A stretch of 64,000 nt of DNA. Source: Aeromicrobium sp. A1-2. Its GTDB lineage: Bacteria; Actinomycetota; Actinomycetes; Propionibacteriales; Nocardioidaceae. Made by a program: the position numbers and the translations under genes. Below are positions 54,166 to 62,273 of this stretch, one piece after another. The notes beneath the pieces were generated by a model. It was not told the DNA's origin and did not search any database. It saw only the letters and a program-made list of their open reading frames with translations. Location of the stretch: NCBI RefSeq assembly GCF_003443875.1, contig NZ_CP027482.1, forward strand, positions 2,914,001-2,978,000, given 5' to 3'. How positions within the stretch are numbered: the first letter of the stretch is position 1; the number at the start of each line of letters is the position of its first letter.

Positions 54166-55123
54166 CCTCCCTGACTGTTGGGTGTGGGACTTCTGGACCG
54201 CCGAGGATCCCGGTGCCACCGACGGCCACCACTTGTTCTTTCTCAAGGCGTCCCGGTTGCTCGGCGACCCGGATCTGCGCCACTTCCACGCGTCGGTGGG
54301 TCACGCGGTCTCCGCCGACCTGACCCGTTGGACCCGCGTCGCCGATGCCATCGACCCGCAGCCGGCTCCGGCGTTCGACGACCGGGCCACATGGACCGGC
54401 TGTGTCGTCAAGGATGAAGCCGGCGGGTGGCTGATGTTCTCGACCGGCATCAGCAGTTCAGACCCCGGACTCGTGCAGCGCGTGGGAGTGTCCACGTCAC
54501 CTGACCTCATGACCTGGACACGCTCGCCCTATGCGCTGCTCGAGGCGGACGAACGGTGGTACGCCCGCCGGCGCGGCGAGGATCTCGACGAGCACTGGCG
54601 CGACCCGTGGGTCATCTGTGATGACACCGGGCTGTGGCACATGTATCTCACCGCGCAGGCGCCCGAAGGTATCGGTCCGGGCGTCGTGGGTCACGCCACC
54701 TCCCCTGACCTGCGTACCTGGGAGGTGCAGCCCCCGCTGAGCAGCCCGACGGGGCGGTTCGACCAGCTCGAGGTGATCTCGCTCCACCAGGTCGAGGGCC
54801 GCTGGGTCCTCCTGTTCTCGTGCATGCACCCCGAGATGCCGGGCTCGGATCCCGGATCGGGAGGGGTGTGGTCGGTGCCGGTCGAAGGGCCTGGCTCCCC
54901 GGTCGACATCGACCGGGCGGTGCGCGTCACGACCGAACGCCTCTACGTCGGCAAGCTCGTGTCGACCCGTGACGGCAAGGCGCGGTTCCTCGCGTTCGAG
55001 AACCGGCGCGACGACCCGGGGTTCGTCGGCGGCATCATCAACCCCTGCCGCGTGACCTGGAACGACGCCGGCACCGGCTTGCGACTCGTGGACGCCCCAG
55101 CGTCGTGGAGCCCCCCGTCGTGA
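54158..55123 (+). CDS. GH32/GH68-like beta-fructosidase-type glycoside hydrolase
   Basis: A 321-residue protein of the five-bladed beta-propeller hydrolases (GH32/43/68 clan). It opens FDLPDCWVWDFWTAEDP, where the Trp/Asp pair takes the place of the WMNDPNG nucleophile motif. It has GHAVSADLTRWTRV (about 48-61), WRDPWVI (about 147-153, the RDP transition-state motif) and QLEVISLHQVEGRWVLLF (about 205-222, with Glu as possible acid/base). The C-terminal beta-sandwich of true GH32 is missing. The substrate is presumably released from or taken up by the operon's sugar. ATG 54149, three codons upstream, is equally possible. Confidence 0.75.
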   Translation: MFDLPDCWVWDFWTAEDPGATDGHHLFFLKASRLLGDPDLRHFHASVGHAVSADLTRWTRVADAIDPQPAPAFDDRATWTGCVVKDEAGGWLMFSTGISSSDPGLVQRVGVSTSPDLMTWTRSPYALLEADERWYARRRGEDLDEHWRDPWVICDDTGLWHMYLTAQAPEGIGPGVVGHATSPDLRTWEVQPPLSSPTGRFDQLEVISLHQVEGRWVLLFSCMHPEMPGSDPGSGGVWSVPVEGPGSPVDIDRAVRVTTERLYVGKLVSTRDGKARFLAFENRRDDPGFVGGIINPCRVTWNDAGTGLRLVDAPASWSPPS

Positions 55124-55152
55124 GCATTCATCAGCAGCCCAACCCGCGATAG

Positions 55153-55168
55153 TGTGATGTGAGTCACT
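55153..55168. promoter_or_regulatory. Crp-like site upstream of the ABC ATPase gene
   Basis: TGTGA-TGTGAG-TCACT, five matching bases in each arm except the last, almost identical to the site at 50565. It gives the separated ATPase its own Crp-responsive promoter. Confidence 0.65.
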
Positions 55169-55218
55169 TCGCTACAACGGATCGTCCGACACGTACCTGT
55201 CGGTGGAGGAGTTTCAAC

Positions 55219-56301
55219 ATGGCAACAGTCAGATTTGAAAAGGCACAGCGTTGGTTCCCCGGAGCCGACAAACCCACGGTCCCGGGCATCGACCTGGAGA
55301 TCGAGGACGGCGAGTTCATGGTGCTCGTCGGCCCGTCGGGGTGTGGCAAGTCCACGACCCTGCGCATGCTCGCGGGCCTCGAAGAGGTCAACTCGGGCAA
55401 GATCTTCATCGGTGACCGCGACGTCACGGAGATGCCGCCCAAGGATCGGGACATCGCGATGGTGTTCCAGAACTATGCGCTCTACCCGCACATGACGGTC
55501 GCCGACAACATGGGTTTCGCGCTCAAGATGGCCAAGGTTCCCAACGACGAGCGCAAGAAGCGGGTCGAGGACGCCGCGGAGCTGCTCGGCCTCACCGAGT
55601 TCCTCGAGCGCAAGCCCAAGGCGCTGTCCGGTGGCCAGCGTCAGCGCGTCGCGATGGGTCGCGCGATCGTGCGCAACCCGCAGGTCTTCTGCATGGACGA
55701 GCCCTTGTCCAACCTCGACGCGAAGATGCGCGTGCAGACCCGCACCGACATCGCCAAGCTGCAGTCCGACCTCGGCGTCACGACGGTCTACGTCACGCAC
55801 GACCAGGTCGAGGCCATGACGATGGGCGACCGGGTCGCGGTCATGAAGCTCGGTGAGCTGCAGCAGGTCGACACACCGCTGGGGCTCTACGACCGGCCGG
55901 TCAACCTGTTCGTCGCGGGCTTCATCGGATCACCTCAGATGAACCTGCTCCAGGGCACGGCGCACGACGGCCAGGCCAAGGTCGGTGACTACCTGGTCCC
56001 GGTGGACCCGACGGCCGCCCGCAAGATGCAGGGCAACATCACGGTGGGCGTACGCCCCGAGGCATGGCGCGTCGTCTCGGAGAACGAGGGTGGGCTCCCG
56101 GTCAAGGTGACGGTGGTCGAGGAGCTCGGGGCCGATGCCTTCGTCTACGGAACCAGCGGCATCTCCGGCACACCGAGCAACATCATCGTGCGGGTCCATG
56201 GCCGCGACACCGTGCACAAAGGCGAGACGATCTACGTCACGACCGATCCGCAGAACGTGCACGTGTTCGACACCGACACCGAAGAACGACTCAGCGACTG
56301 A
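55219..56301 (+). CDS. MsiK/UgpC-type sugar ABC transporter ATPase
   Basis: A 360-residue CUT1-type ATPase. Walker A GPSGCGKSTTLRMLAG is at about residues 36-51, Q-loop VFQNYALYPHMTV, signature LSGGQRQRVAMGRAI (about 136-150) and Walker B VFCMDEPLSNLDAKMR (about 156-171), followed by H-loop VYVTHDQVEAM. The C-terminal regulatory MalK-like domain (about 245-360) is present. ATG 55219 follows GGAGGAG. In actinobacteria one such ATPase often serves several sugar importers, so its separate Crp-like promoter is meaningful. It probably energises the permeases at 51972-54043. Confidence 0.93.
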   Translation: MATVRFEKAQRWFPGADKPTVPGIDLEIEDGEFMVLVGPSGCGKSTTLRMLAGLEEVNSGKIFIGDRDVTEMPPKDRDIAMVFQNYALYPHMTVADNMGFALKMAKVPNDERKKRVEDAAELLGLTEFLERKPKALSGGQRQRVAMGRAIVRNPQVFCMDEPLSNLDAKMRVQTRTDIAKLQSDLGVTTVYVTHDQVEAMTMGDRVAVMKLGELQQVDTPLGLYDRPVNLFVAGFIGSPQMNLLQGTAHDGQAKVGDYLVPVDPTAARKMQGNITVGVRPEAWRVVSENEGGLPVKVTVVEELGADAFVYGTSGISGTPSNIIVRVHGRDTVHKGETIYVTTDPQNVHVFDTDTEERLSD

Positions 56302-56307
56302 GTCGGC

Positions 56308-57540
56308 CTACGTCGTGAGGGCGGGTGGCGGCATCTCTGGGGGTGCCATCACCTCGTCCGGGCGACGACTCAGCACGTGCTGGATGTAGTCACGAGCCGC
56401 CTCGAAGATGTCGACCTCGCGCCCGGCCTGCTCCGACAGCGTCCAGCGGTGGTGGAGGATCTCGTGATAGACCTCCGGCGCCTCGAGCTTGCCGCGCAGC
56501 TCCGGAGGCACCAGAGCCACGATGGGCTCGTAGTAGCGGCTCATCCACTGGTTGGCGACGACGTCTCGATCCTCCCGCGACAGGTCGCAGTTGGCTGTGT
56601 ACGACGCGAGGTCGTTGAGCAGCCGCCGCGCCTGGTTGTCCTCGACGTTCATGCCGGTGAGCTCCTGCAGCTCGCGACGGTGGTGACCGAGCTCCACGAC
56701 ACGGGGCCTGATCTGGATCTGGTCGCCATCGACACCCGTGTTGATGTCGAGCTCGTCGACGTCGAAGCCCAGGTCGTTGAGCCTTTCGATCCGCTGCTCG
56801 ATGCGCCACATCTCGTCGGCCCCGAACTGCTCGGCGCCGGTCAGCTCGGACCACAGCGCGTCATAACGCTCACGGATCCGGTCGACGATCGCGAACACCG
56901 CGACATCACCTTCCACGGCGTTGCTGGCCTCGAGGTCGAGCAGCTCGGCGAAGACGTTCTCGCAGCCGACCGTCACATCGTGCTCCCGCAAGCGCTCGGA
57001 GAGCGTGGGGTGCAGTTCGCCGGTTTCGGCGTCCACGAGGTAGGCCGAGAAGGCGCCCGCATCGCGCCGGAACAGGACGTTGGACAGCGACACATCGCCC
57101 CAGTAGAAGTTGCTGAGGTGCAGTCGCACGAGCAGCACGACGAGCGCATCGACCAACGACGGGATGTTCTCGACCGTCAGGCCGTGGGAGAACAAGGAGC
57201 GGTACGGAAGGGAGAAGCGCAGGTGCTCGGTGAGCAACGCCGTCGGCAGCGGGTTCTGCTGGGAGTCGGTGCGGCCCGCCACAACCCCCTGCGCGAGCAC
57301 GGTTGGCAGCCTGAGTCGGTCCAGCTCGCGGAGCAGCCGATACTCGCGGAAGGCGATCTCCTCGGTGGTCTCCTTGATCGCGTACGTCCGACGTCCCAGC
57401 CGCACGATGCGGACGACATGGCGCGAGAGGCCCCGCGGCAGCGGCACGACGTACTCGTCGGACCAGTCCTCCAGCGGGGTGCTCCATGGCAGGTTGAGGA
57501 TCGCCGGGTCAGGCCGATTCGCCACGATGCGCAGGGGCAT
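56308..57540 (-). CDS. DUF4032 protein with kinase-like domain
   Basis: A 410-residue protein. The N-terminal half resembles lipopolysaccharide/Kdo kinase-type folds: PLRIVANRPDPAILNLPWST, then VVRIVRLGRRTYAIKETTEE with a candidate ATP-binding Lys (YAIKE), and a catalytic-like YWGDVSLSNVLFRRD (about 159-173) followed by YLVDAETGELH (DxE/DFG-like). The C-terminal half is the conserved DUF4032 region (LINDLAS-like RLLNDLASYTANC, then NQWMSRYYEPIVALVPPELR). Role unknown; possibly phosphorylates a lipid or sugar. ATG 57540 matches family starts; ATG 57549 is possible. It is convergent with the ABC ATPase gene, stops 6 bp apart. Confidence 0.72.
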   Translation of the reverse strand: MPLRIVANRPDPAILNLPWSTPLEDWSDEYVVPLPRGLSRHVVRIVRLGRRTYAIKETTEEIAFREYRLLRELDRLRLPTVLAQGVVAGRTDSQQNPLPTALLTEHLRFSLPYRSLFSHGLTVENIPSLVDALVVLLVRLHLSNFYWGDVSLSNVLFRRDAGAFSAYLVDAETGELHPTLSERLREHDVTVGCENVFAELLDLEASNAVEGDVAVFAIVDRIRERYDALWSELTGAEQFGADEMWRIEQRIERLNDLGFDVDELDINTGVDGDQIQIRPRVVELGHHRRELQELTGMNVEDNQARRLLNDLASYTANCDLSREDRDVVANQWMSRYYEPIVALVPPELRGKLEAPEVYHEILHHRWTLSEQAGREVDIFEAARDYIQHVLSRRPDEVMAPPEMPPPALTT

Positions 57541-57589
57541 GCGATCCATATTGCCCCACGAGGAGCGCAACACGCGGCGGCGCGACGCC

Positions 57590-57595
57590 TATGCT
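57590..57595 (+). promoter_or_regulatory. -10 hexamer for the dehalogenase-like gene
   Basis: TATGCT, 6 nt before ATG 57602; leaderless layout, clear of the divergent DUF4032 start. Confidence 0.45.
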
Positions 57596-57601
57596 CGGCC
57601 C

Positions 57602-58483
57602 ATGCAACGGACCCCCGACGAGCGCTTTGCCGACCTTCCCGACTTCCCGCACGAGCCGCACTATCGCGAGTGGGAGGGCCTGCGCCTGGCCCACGTCGAC
57701 GTCGGCGAGGGCTCGACGGTCGTGCTGCTCCACGGAGAACCGACCTGGTCGTTCATGTGGCGGAAGGCCATCACGCCGCTGGTCGAGGCCGGACACCGCT
57801 GCATCGCGCCAGACCTGCCCGGCTTCGGTCGCTCCGACAAGCCCGCCGACGACTGGTACACGTACGACCGGCTCGTCGCGGCCGTCATCGCACTGTTCGA
57901 GGACCTCGACCTCACCGATGTGACGCTGGTCGTGCACGACTGGGGCGGACCGATCGGCCTGCGGGTCGCCACGACCGAAATACCCGAACGCATCTCTCGC
58001 ATCGTGATCATGGACTCCGGCCTGTTCACCGGGCACCAGAAGATGGGCAAGAACTGGCAGATGTTCCGCGACTTCATCGACGCCGAGCCCGACATGCCGA
58101 TCGGCATGCTGGTGAACGGTGGCAGCGCGACGGATCTGTCCGCCGAGGTCGTCGCGGCGTACGAGGCACCGTTCCCGACCGTCGACCACAAGGGTGGGGC
58201 ACGCCGCCTCCCTGCACTGATCCCGCAATCCCCCGACGATCCGGGAGCCGCCGAGGGACGCGCCGCTATCGCGGCACTGACACAGGAGTCCCGCCCGCTG
58301 CTGCTGCTGTGGGCCGATGCCGACACGATCCTCCCGCTGGAGCCCACCGGACGAGCCATGGAGTCGACGTTCCCGGTGTCCGAGCCGCTGCACGTCATCG
58401 AGGGCGCAGGGCACTTCCTGGCCGAGGACCAGGGCGCCGTGATCGGCGCGACGATCGCCGACTGGTTGGCCCGACAGGCCTGA
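57602..58483 (+). CDS. Haloalkane dehalogenase-like alpha/beta hydrolase
   Basis: A 293-residue alpha/beta hydrolase. HGEPTWSFMWRK (about 39-50) is the oxyanion/halide region of haloalkane dehalogenases, with the halide-binding Trp. The nucleophile elbow VVHDWGGPIGL (about 114-124) has Asp rather than Ser, so an alkyl-enzyme ester mechanism is expected. The catalytic His is in IEGAGHFLAEDQG (about 268-280). The Asp nucleophile also occurs in epoxide hydrolases, so either reaction is possible; the HGEPTW motif favours dehalogenase subfamily I. No signal peptide; cytoplasmic. Confidence 0.78.
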   Translation: MQRTPDERFADLPDFPHEPHYREWEGLRLAHVDVGEGSTVVLLHGEPTWSFMWRKAITPLVEAGHRCIAPDLPGFGRSDKPADDWYTYDRLVAAVIALFEDLDLTDVTLVVHDWGGPIGLRVATTEIPERISRIVIMDSGLFTGHQKMGKNWQMFRDFIDAEPDMPIGMLVNGGSATDLSAEVVAAYEAPFPTVDHKGGARRLPALIPQSPDDPGAAEGRAAIAALTQESRPLLLLWADADTILPLEPTGRAMESTFPVSEPLHVIEGAGHFLAEDQGAVIGATIADWLARQA

Positions 58484-58581
58484 ATGCTCCTCGGCGACCG
58501 ACTCGAGGTCCGCGACGTGGAATGAATCGCCGGGGTCGGGGGGTTTCCCCTCCAACCATCGCCCACGAAAGAGGTCCCACC

Positions 58582-58719
58582 ATGACACCGCTCGCGCGGC
58601 GCATGCACCCGGACTGCGGGACGCTGGACCCATACGCCAGGGCGAGAGCCCATCCCCTCGACGACCAGGAGCGACCCGTGACGCCTCGCTCCGCCTGCAC
58701 GAAAGGCCGTCGTGCTTGA
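58582..58719 (+). CDS. Possible 45-residue leader ORF of the ynj-like operon
   Basis: ATG 58582 with AAAGAGG 7-8 nt upstream; the product starts MTPLARRMHPDCGTLDP and ends CTKGRRA. It overlaps the GTG of the phosphatidyltransferase gene by 8 bp, so ribosomes leaving it could restart there. No similarity is known to me. The rest of the gap, 58484-58581, has one hairpin-like G/C tract (near 58534-58560) and no riboswitch that I can name. Confidence 0.4.
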   Translation: MTPLARRMHPDCGTLDPYARARAHPLDDQERPVTPRSACTKGRRA

Positions 58720-59338
58720 CCAGGCCGCGCGACGCATCACAGGTCCGGCCCTGGATCGCGCCGCTCGGACCATCGCGGCGACCGGGGTCCGGCCGACGAC
58801 GCTGACCGCGATCGGCTGGCTGGCCGGCGTGGGCGCCTGTGTTTCGGTCGCGACCGGCGCCTGGACCCTGGGCCTTGTCCTGTGGCTCCTCAACCGACTC
58901 TTCGACGGGCTCGACGGTGCCGTGGCCAGGCAGGTCGGTCCAACAGACCTCGGCGGCTTCCTCGACATCGTCGCTGACTTCAGCATCTACTCCGGGTTCG
59001 TGCTCGCGATCGCGATCCAGGTCCCCGAGGCCCGGCTTGCTTGTGTGGCGCTCCTCGTGGCGTACTACCTGTCCGGCACAGCCTTCCTCGCCCTGTCCTC
59101 GATCCTCGAGCGCCGCCGGGCGGACCAGCACCAGGACGGTCGCTCCCTGCGGTTCGTCGGCGGTCTGGCCGAGGGCACCGAGACCGTCATCGCCTACACG
59201 CTGTTCACGATCTTTCCCGAGCACGCCGAGCTGATCGCCTGGGCCTTCGCCGGCGCCGTCACGATCACCGTCCTGCAACGCGTAGCCGAAGGTGTGCTGA
59301 CCCTCGCCTCGGACCGCGTGCTCGCGTCACGTCCCTAG
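58712..59338 (+). CDS. CDP-alcohol phosphatidyltransferase (YnjF-like)
   Basis: A 208-residue membrane enzyme of the CDP-alcohol phosphotransferase family. The signature DG-X2-AR-X7-G-X3-D-X3-D is seen in DGAVARQVGPTDLGGFLDIV with the final Asp in ADF (about residues 68-91), one residue shorter in the spacer than the common X8. This variant fits the YnjF group. About five membrane spans surround it. It would swap CMP for an alcohol on a CDP-diacylglycerol; the alcohol is unknown. It leads the operon with the YnjB-like binding protein 22 bp downstream. Confidence 0.85.
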   Translation: MLDQAARRITGPALDRAARTIAATGVRPTTLTAIGWLAGVGACVSVATGAWTLGLVLWLLNRLFDGLDGAVARQVGPTDLGGFLDIVADFSIYSGFVLAIAIQVPEARLACVALLVAYYLSGTAFLALSSILERRRADQHQDGRSLRFVGGLAEGTETVIAYTLFTIFPEHAELIAWAFAGAVTITVLQRVAEGVLTLASDRVLASRP

Positions 59339-59360
59339 CCACCTGCCACCAGGAGATTCC

Positions 59361-60599
59361 GTGCCCCACAAACCCGTCCTTCGCCGCCTCGCCGTCCCGT
59401 TCGCTGTCGCCGCAGTGACCCTCGCAGCCTGCGGGACCTCCGAGCCCGATGCGCCTGCCGCGGACTCCGCCGACTGGTCGGCCGTGCTCTCCGACGCCAA
59501 GGGCCAGACGGTCAACTGGTACATGTACGGCGGCGACGACGCGCTCAACGCCTTCGTCAAGGACGAGGTCGCACCGCGGCTGGCCAAGCGTGGCGTGACC
59601 CTCAAGCAGGTGCGCATCACCGACACCGCCGACGCGGTCAACAAGGTGCTCGGCGAGAAGCAGGCCGGACGCACCAGCGGCGGAGCCGTCGACGCGATCT
59701 GGGTCAATGGCGAGAACTTCGCCACCGGTGTGCAGGCCGACATCTGGTCGTGCGGGTGGGCCGACGACCTGCCCAACGCCAAGTACGTCGATCTGACCGC
59801 AGACGCGGTCAAGAGCGACTTCGGCGTGCCGGTCGACGGCTGCGAAGCGGCTTGGCAGCAGGCCAGCTCTGCGCTGGTGTACGACAGCGCGGACCTCGAC
59901 CCGGCCGACGTAGCCTCGGTCGACTCGTTGCTGGCCTGGGCCAAGACCAACCCCGGCAAGTTCACCTATCCCGCGCCGCCTGACTTCACCGGCTCGATGG
60001 CCGTCCGCTCGCTGCTGTACGACCAGATCGGCGGACCGTCGACGTTGGCCGGGGCCTTCGACGAGCAGGCGTACACCAAGGCGACCGCCGGCTTCTACGA
60101 CCGGCTCAATCAGATCGAGCCGAGCCTGTGGCGCCAGGGCGAGACGTACCCGACGAGCCAGGCCGCCATCGAGAAGCTGTATGCCGACGGCGAGATCAGT
60201 GCGTACTTCACCTACGGCCCTGGCGCGGTGGCGACGCAGGTGACCGACGGCACCTATCCCGAGTCGACCCGCGAGGCGATCCCCTCCAGCGGCAACATCA
60301 GCAACTACAGCTTCATCACGATCCCGAAGAATGCCGCGCACCGTTCCGCCGCCTTCGTGCTGGCCGACACCCTGCAGGACCCGGAGGTCCAGCTCGCGCT
60401 GTTCGAGGCGACCGGCGCATATCCGGGCATCGACGTGTCGCGGACCAGCGAGACCACGCAGCGCACTTTCGCCGATGTGCCGCAGAGCCCCTCGGTCCTG
60501 TCCCTCGAGGAGCTGTCGGCGAATGCGCAGCCCGAGCTGGCCAGCGCGTACCTGACCCGGATCGAGAAGGACTGGACAGCGCAGGTCCTGCAGAAGTAG
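59361..60599 (+). CDS. YnjB-like ABC substrate-binding lipoprotein
   Basis: A 412-residue lipoprotein. The signal peptide (KPVLRRLAVPFAVAAVTL) ends in lipobox LAAC (Cys about 24). The mature part follows the Escherichia coli YnjB pattern: GQTVNWYMYGGDDALNAFV, VDAIWVNGENFATGVQADIW (about 111-130), GKFTYPAPPDFTGSMAV (about 200-216) and SNYSFITIPKNAAHRSA. YnjB-type proteins have no proven substrate. GTG 59361 is preceded by CAGGAG. It is followed after 4 bp by the first permease. Confidence 0.85.
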   Translation: MPHKPVLRRLAVPFAVAAVTLAACGTSEPDAPAADSADWSAVLSDAKGQTVNWYMYGGDDALNAFVKDEVAPRLAKRGVTLKQVRITDTADAVNKVLGEKQAGRTSGGAVDAIWVNGENFATGVQADIWSCGWADDLPNAKYVDLTADAVKSDFGVPVDGCEAAWQQASSALVYDSADLDPADVASVDSLLAWAKTNPGKFTYPAPPDFTGSMAVRSLLYDQIGGPSTLAGAFDEQAYTKATAGFYDRLNQIEPSLWRQGETYPTSQAAIEKLYADGEISAYFTYGPGAVATQVTDGTYPESTREAIPSSGNISNYSFITIPKNAAHRSAAFVLADTLQDPEVQLALFEATGAYPGIDVSRTSETTQRTFADVPQSPSVLSLEELSANAQPELASAYLTRIEKDWTAQVLQK

Positions 60600-60603
60600 C
60601 CCC

Positions 60604-61491
60604 ATGACGACCTTGTCCGTAGTCACCGGTTCACCCGCGGTCCGGCGCGCCCTCCTGCTTGCTCCGGCGATGCTCGTGATCGGCGTGTTCTTCGTCGGCG
60701 GGTTTGCCCAGGCAATCGCCCAGAGCCTGGGTCACCAGCCACTGCTGGGCGGCGGCCGGTGGTCGCTGGACGCCTACCGTGTGGCGGCGGACGATCCGGC
60801 GGTCCGGTCCTCGATCGCCCTGACACTGCGGATCGGCATCCTGTCGACGGTCCTGGCGACGACTCTGGGGGTGGGCTTCGCGTTGGTCGTCCGGCGGCTC
60901 GGGGCTGGTCGCGCGTGGCTGACCCGCCTGTTCCAGGGGACACTGGCCGTCCCGCACCTGGTCGGGGCGCTGTGCATAGCGCTGCTGCTGTCGCCGTCCG
61001 GCATGACGTCACGAACGGCACACGCGGTCGGGCTCGTCGATGACGCCCAGCAGTTCCCCGCCCTGACCCAGGACGGATTCGGCTGGGGCATCATCGCGGA
61101 GTATGTGTGGAAGGAGACCCCGTTCATCGCGGTCATCGCCCTGGCCGCCATGAGCGTCAACCTGCAGCGGCTCGAGGACGTCTCCCGCACCCTCGGCGCG
61201 GCCCCGTGGCAGCGGCTGCGCCATGTCACGCTCCCGATGCTGTCCGCGCCCGTCGGCGCCGCCGCACTGCTCGTGCTGGCGTTCACGATGGGTTCGTACG
61301 AGGTCCCGGTTCTGCTGGGCCGGCCGTTCCCGGCGCCGTTGTCGGTCGTGACGTACCAGACCTTCAACGACACGGACCTGACCTCGCGCCCCGAGGCCAT
61401 GGCCATCGCGGTCCTGCTCGCGACCCTCACGACCATGATCGCCGCGGGCTACCTCGTCGTGACCCAGCTCGCCCGCAGGAGACACGCATGA
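60604..61491 (+). CDS. YnjC-like ABC permease, first half
   Basis: A 295-residue permease with six membrane spans. The EAA-type loop is present but modified: SRTLGAAPWQRLRHVTLPML (about 196-215). In E. coli a single YnjC chain of about 510 residues has two permease halves; here they are separate genes, this being the N-terminal half. It starts with ATG 60604, 4 bp after the binding-protein stop, and overlaps the second permease by 4 bp. Confidence 0.85.
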   Translation: MTTLSVVTGSPAVRRALLLAPAMLVIGVFFVGGFAQAIAQSLGHQPLLGGGRWSLDAYRVAADDPAVRSSIALTLRIGILSTVLATTLGVGFALVVRRLGAGRAWLTRLFQGTLAVPHLVGALCIALLLSPSGMTSRTAHAVGLVDDAQQFPALTQDGFGWGIIAEYVWKETPFIAVIALAAMSVNLQRLEDVSRTLGAAPWQRLRHVTLPMLSAPVGAAALLVLAFTMGSYEVPVLLGRPFPAPLSVVTYQTFNDTDLTSRPEAMAIAVLLATLTTMIAAGYLVVTQLARRRHA

Positions 61492-62273
61492 GGCGCCTCG
61501 CGGCGATTGCGATCGCCGCGGCGGTGATCACGCCGCTGGTTCCGCTGGTGCTGTGGTCGGTCGCCGGCTCCTGGCCCTACCCCGACCTGCTGCCGACCGA
61601 CGGCACGACCCGAGGGCTGGCGATCGTCGCGTCCTCCGAGTCCTGGCACGCCCTGCTCTCCTCCACGCTGATCGCGACCTCGGTCGCTGTCCTCGCCTGC
61701 GCGATCGGGCTTCCGGCCGGCCGGGTCATCGGTCTGCACCGGTTCCGCGGTCGCCGGATGGTGCAATTCCTCCTGGTCACCCCCGTCATCGTGCCGGGGC
61801 TCGCGGTGACGTTGGGCCTGCAGGTGTTCTTCATCCGCTGGGGCCTGTCCGAGAGCGCGCTGGGGGTGGTCCTGGTGCAGCTGATCCTCACGGTGCCGTA
61901 CGCCGCGACCATCCTGGGAGCCGCCTTCGACCACTTCGACGTCGACCTGGAGCGGCAGGCCCAGGTGCTCGGCGCCGGACCGTGGCGCACGACTGCCCTG
62001 GTCACGATCCCGGTGCTCGCCCCGGCACTGGCCGCCACCGCCCTGCTGACGTTCCTGATCTCCTGGAGCGAGTACATCCTCACGTTGTTGATCGGTGGGG
62101 GTCAGGTGCAGACGCTGCCCCTCCTGCTGCTCTCGGCGATCGGATCTTCCGACACGACGGCGGCGGCGGCCCTGGGACTTCTGGTCGTCATCCCCCCTGT
62201 GCTCCTCGTGGCAGTCGCGGCACGGGTGCTGCGACTGCGCGGTGGCATGCTGATGGGTGTGGCCCGAACATGA
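61488..62273 (+). CDS. YnjC-like ABC permease, second half
   Basis: A 261-residue permease. Spans include LAAIAIAAAVITPLVPLVLW near the start and FLLVTPVIVPGLAVTLGLQV (about 95-114); the EAA loop is AQVLGAGPWRTTALVTIPVL (about 158-177). It corresponds to the C-terminal half of E. coli YnjC. ATG 61488 overlaps the previous stop (ATGA), and its own stop overlaps the ATPase start. The open frame upstream to 61107 is shadow of the first permease. Confidence 0.85.
   Translation: MRRLAAIAIAAAVITPLVPLVLWSVAGSWPYPDLLPTDGTTRGLAIVASSESWHALLSSTLIATSVAVLACAIGLPAGRVIGLHRFRGRRMVQFLLVTPVIVPGLAVTLGLQVFFIRWGLSESALGVVLVQLILTVPYAATILGAAFDHFDVDLERQAQVLGAGPWRTTALVTIPVLAPALAATALLTFLISWSEYILTLLIGGGQVQTLPLLLLSAIGSSDTTAAAALGLLVVIPPVLLVAVAARVLRLRGGMLMGVART

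Noticed and set aside
58484..58581. Possible riboswitch before the ynj-like operon
   Set aside because: A G/C hairpin is present but no TPP, cobalamin, SAM, glycine or guanidine core motif can be seen.
56377..58719. 780-codon plus-strand ORF through DUF4032 and the dehalogenase
   Set aside because: Shadow frame; only its last 45 codons, with their own ribosome binding site, are kept as a possible small ORF.
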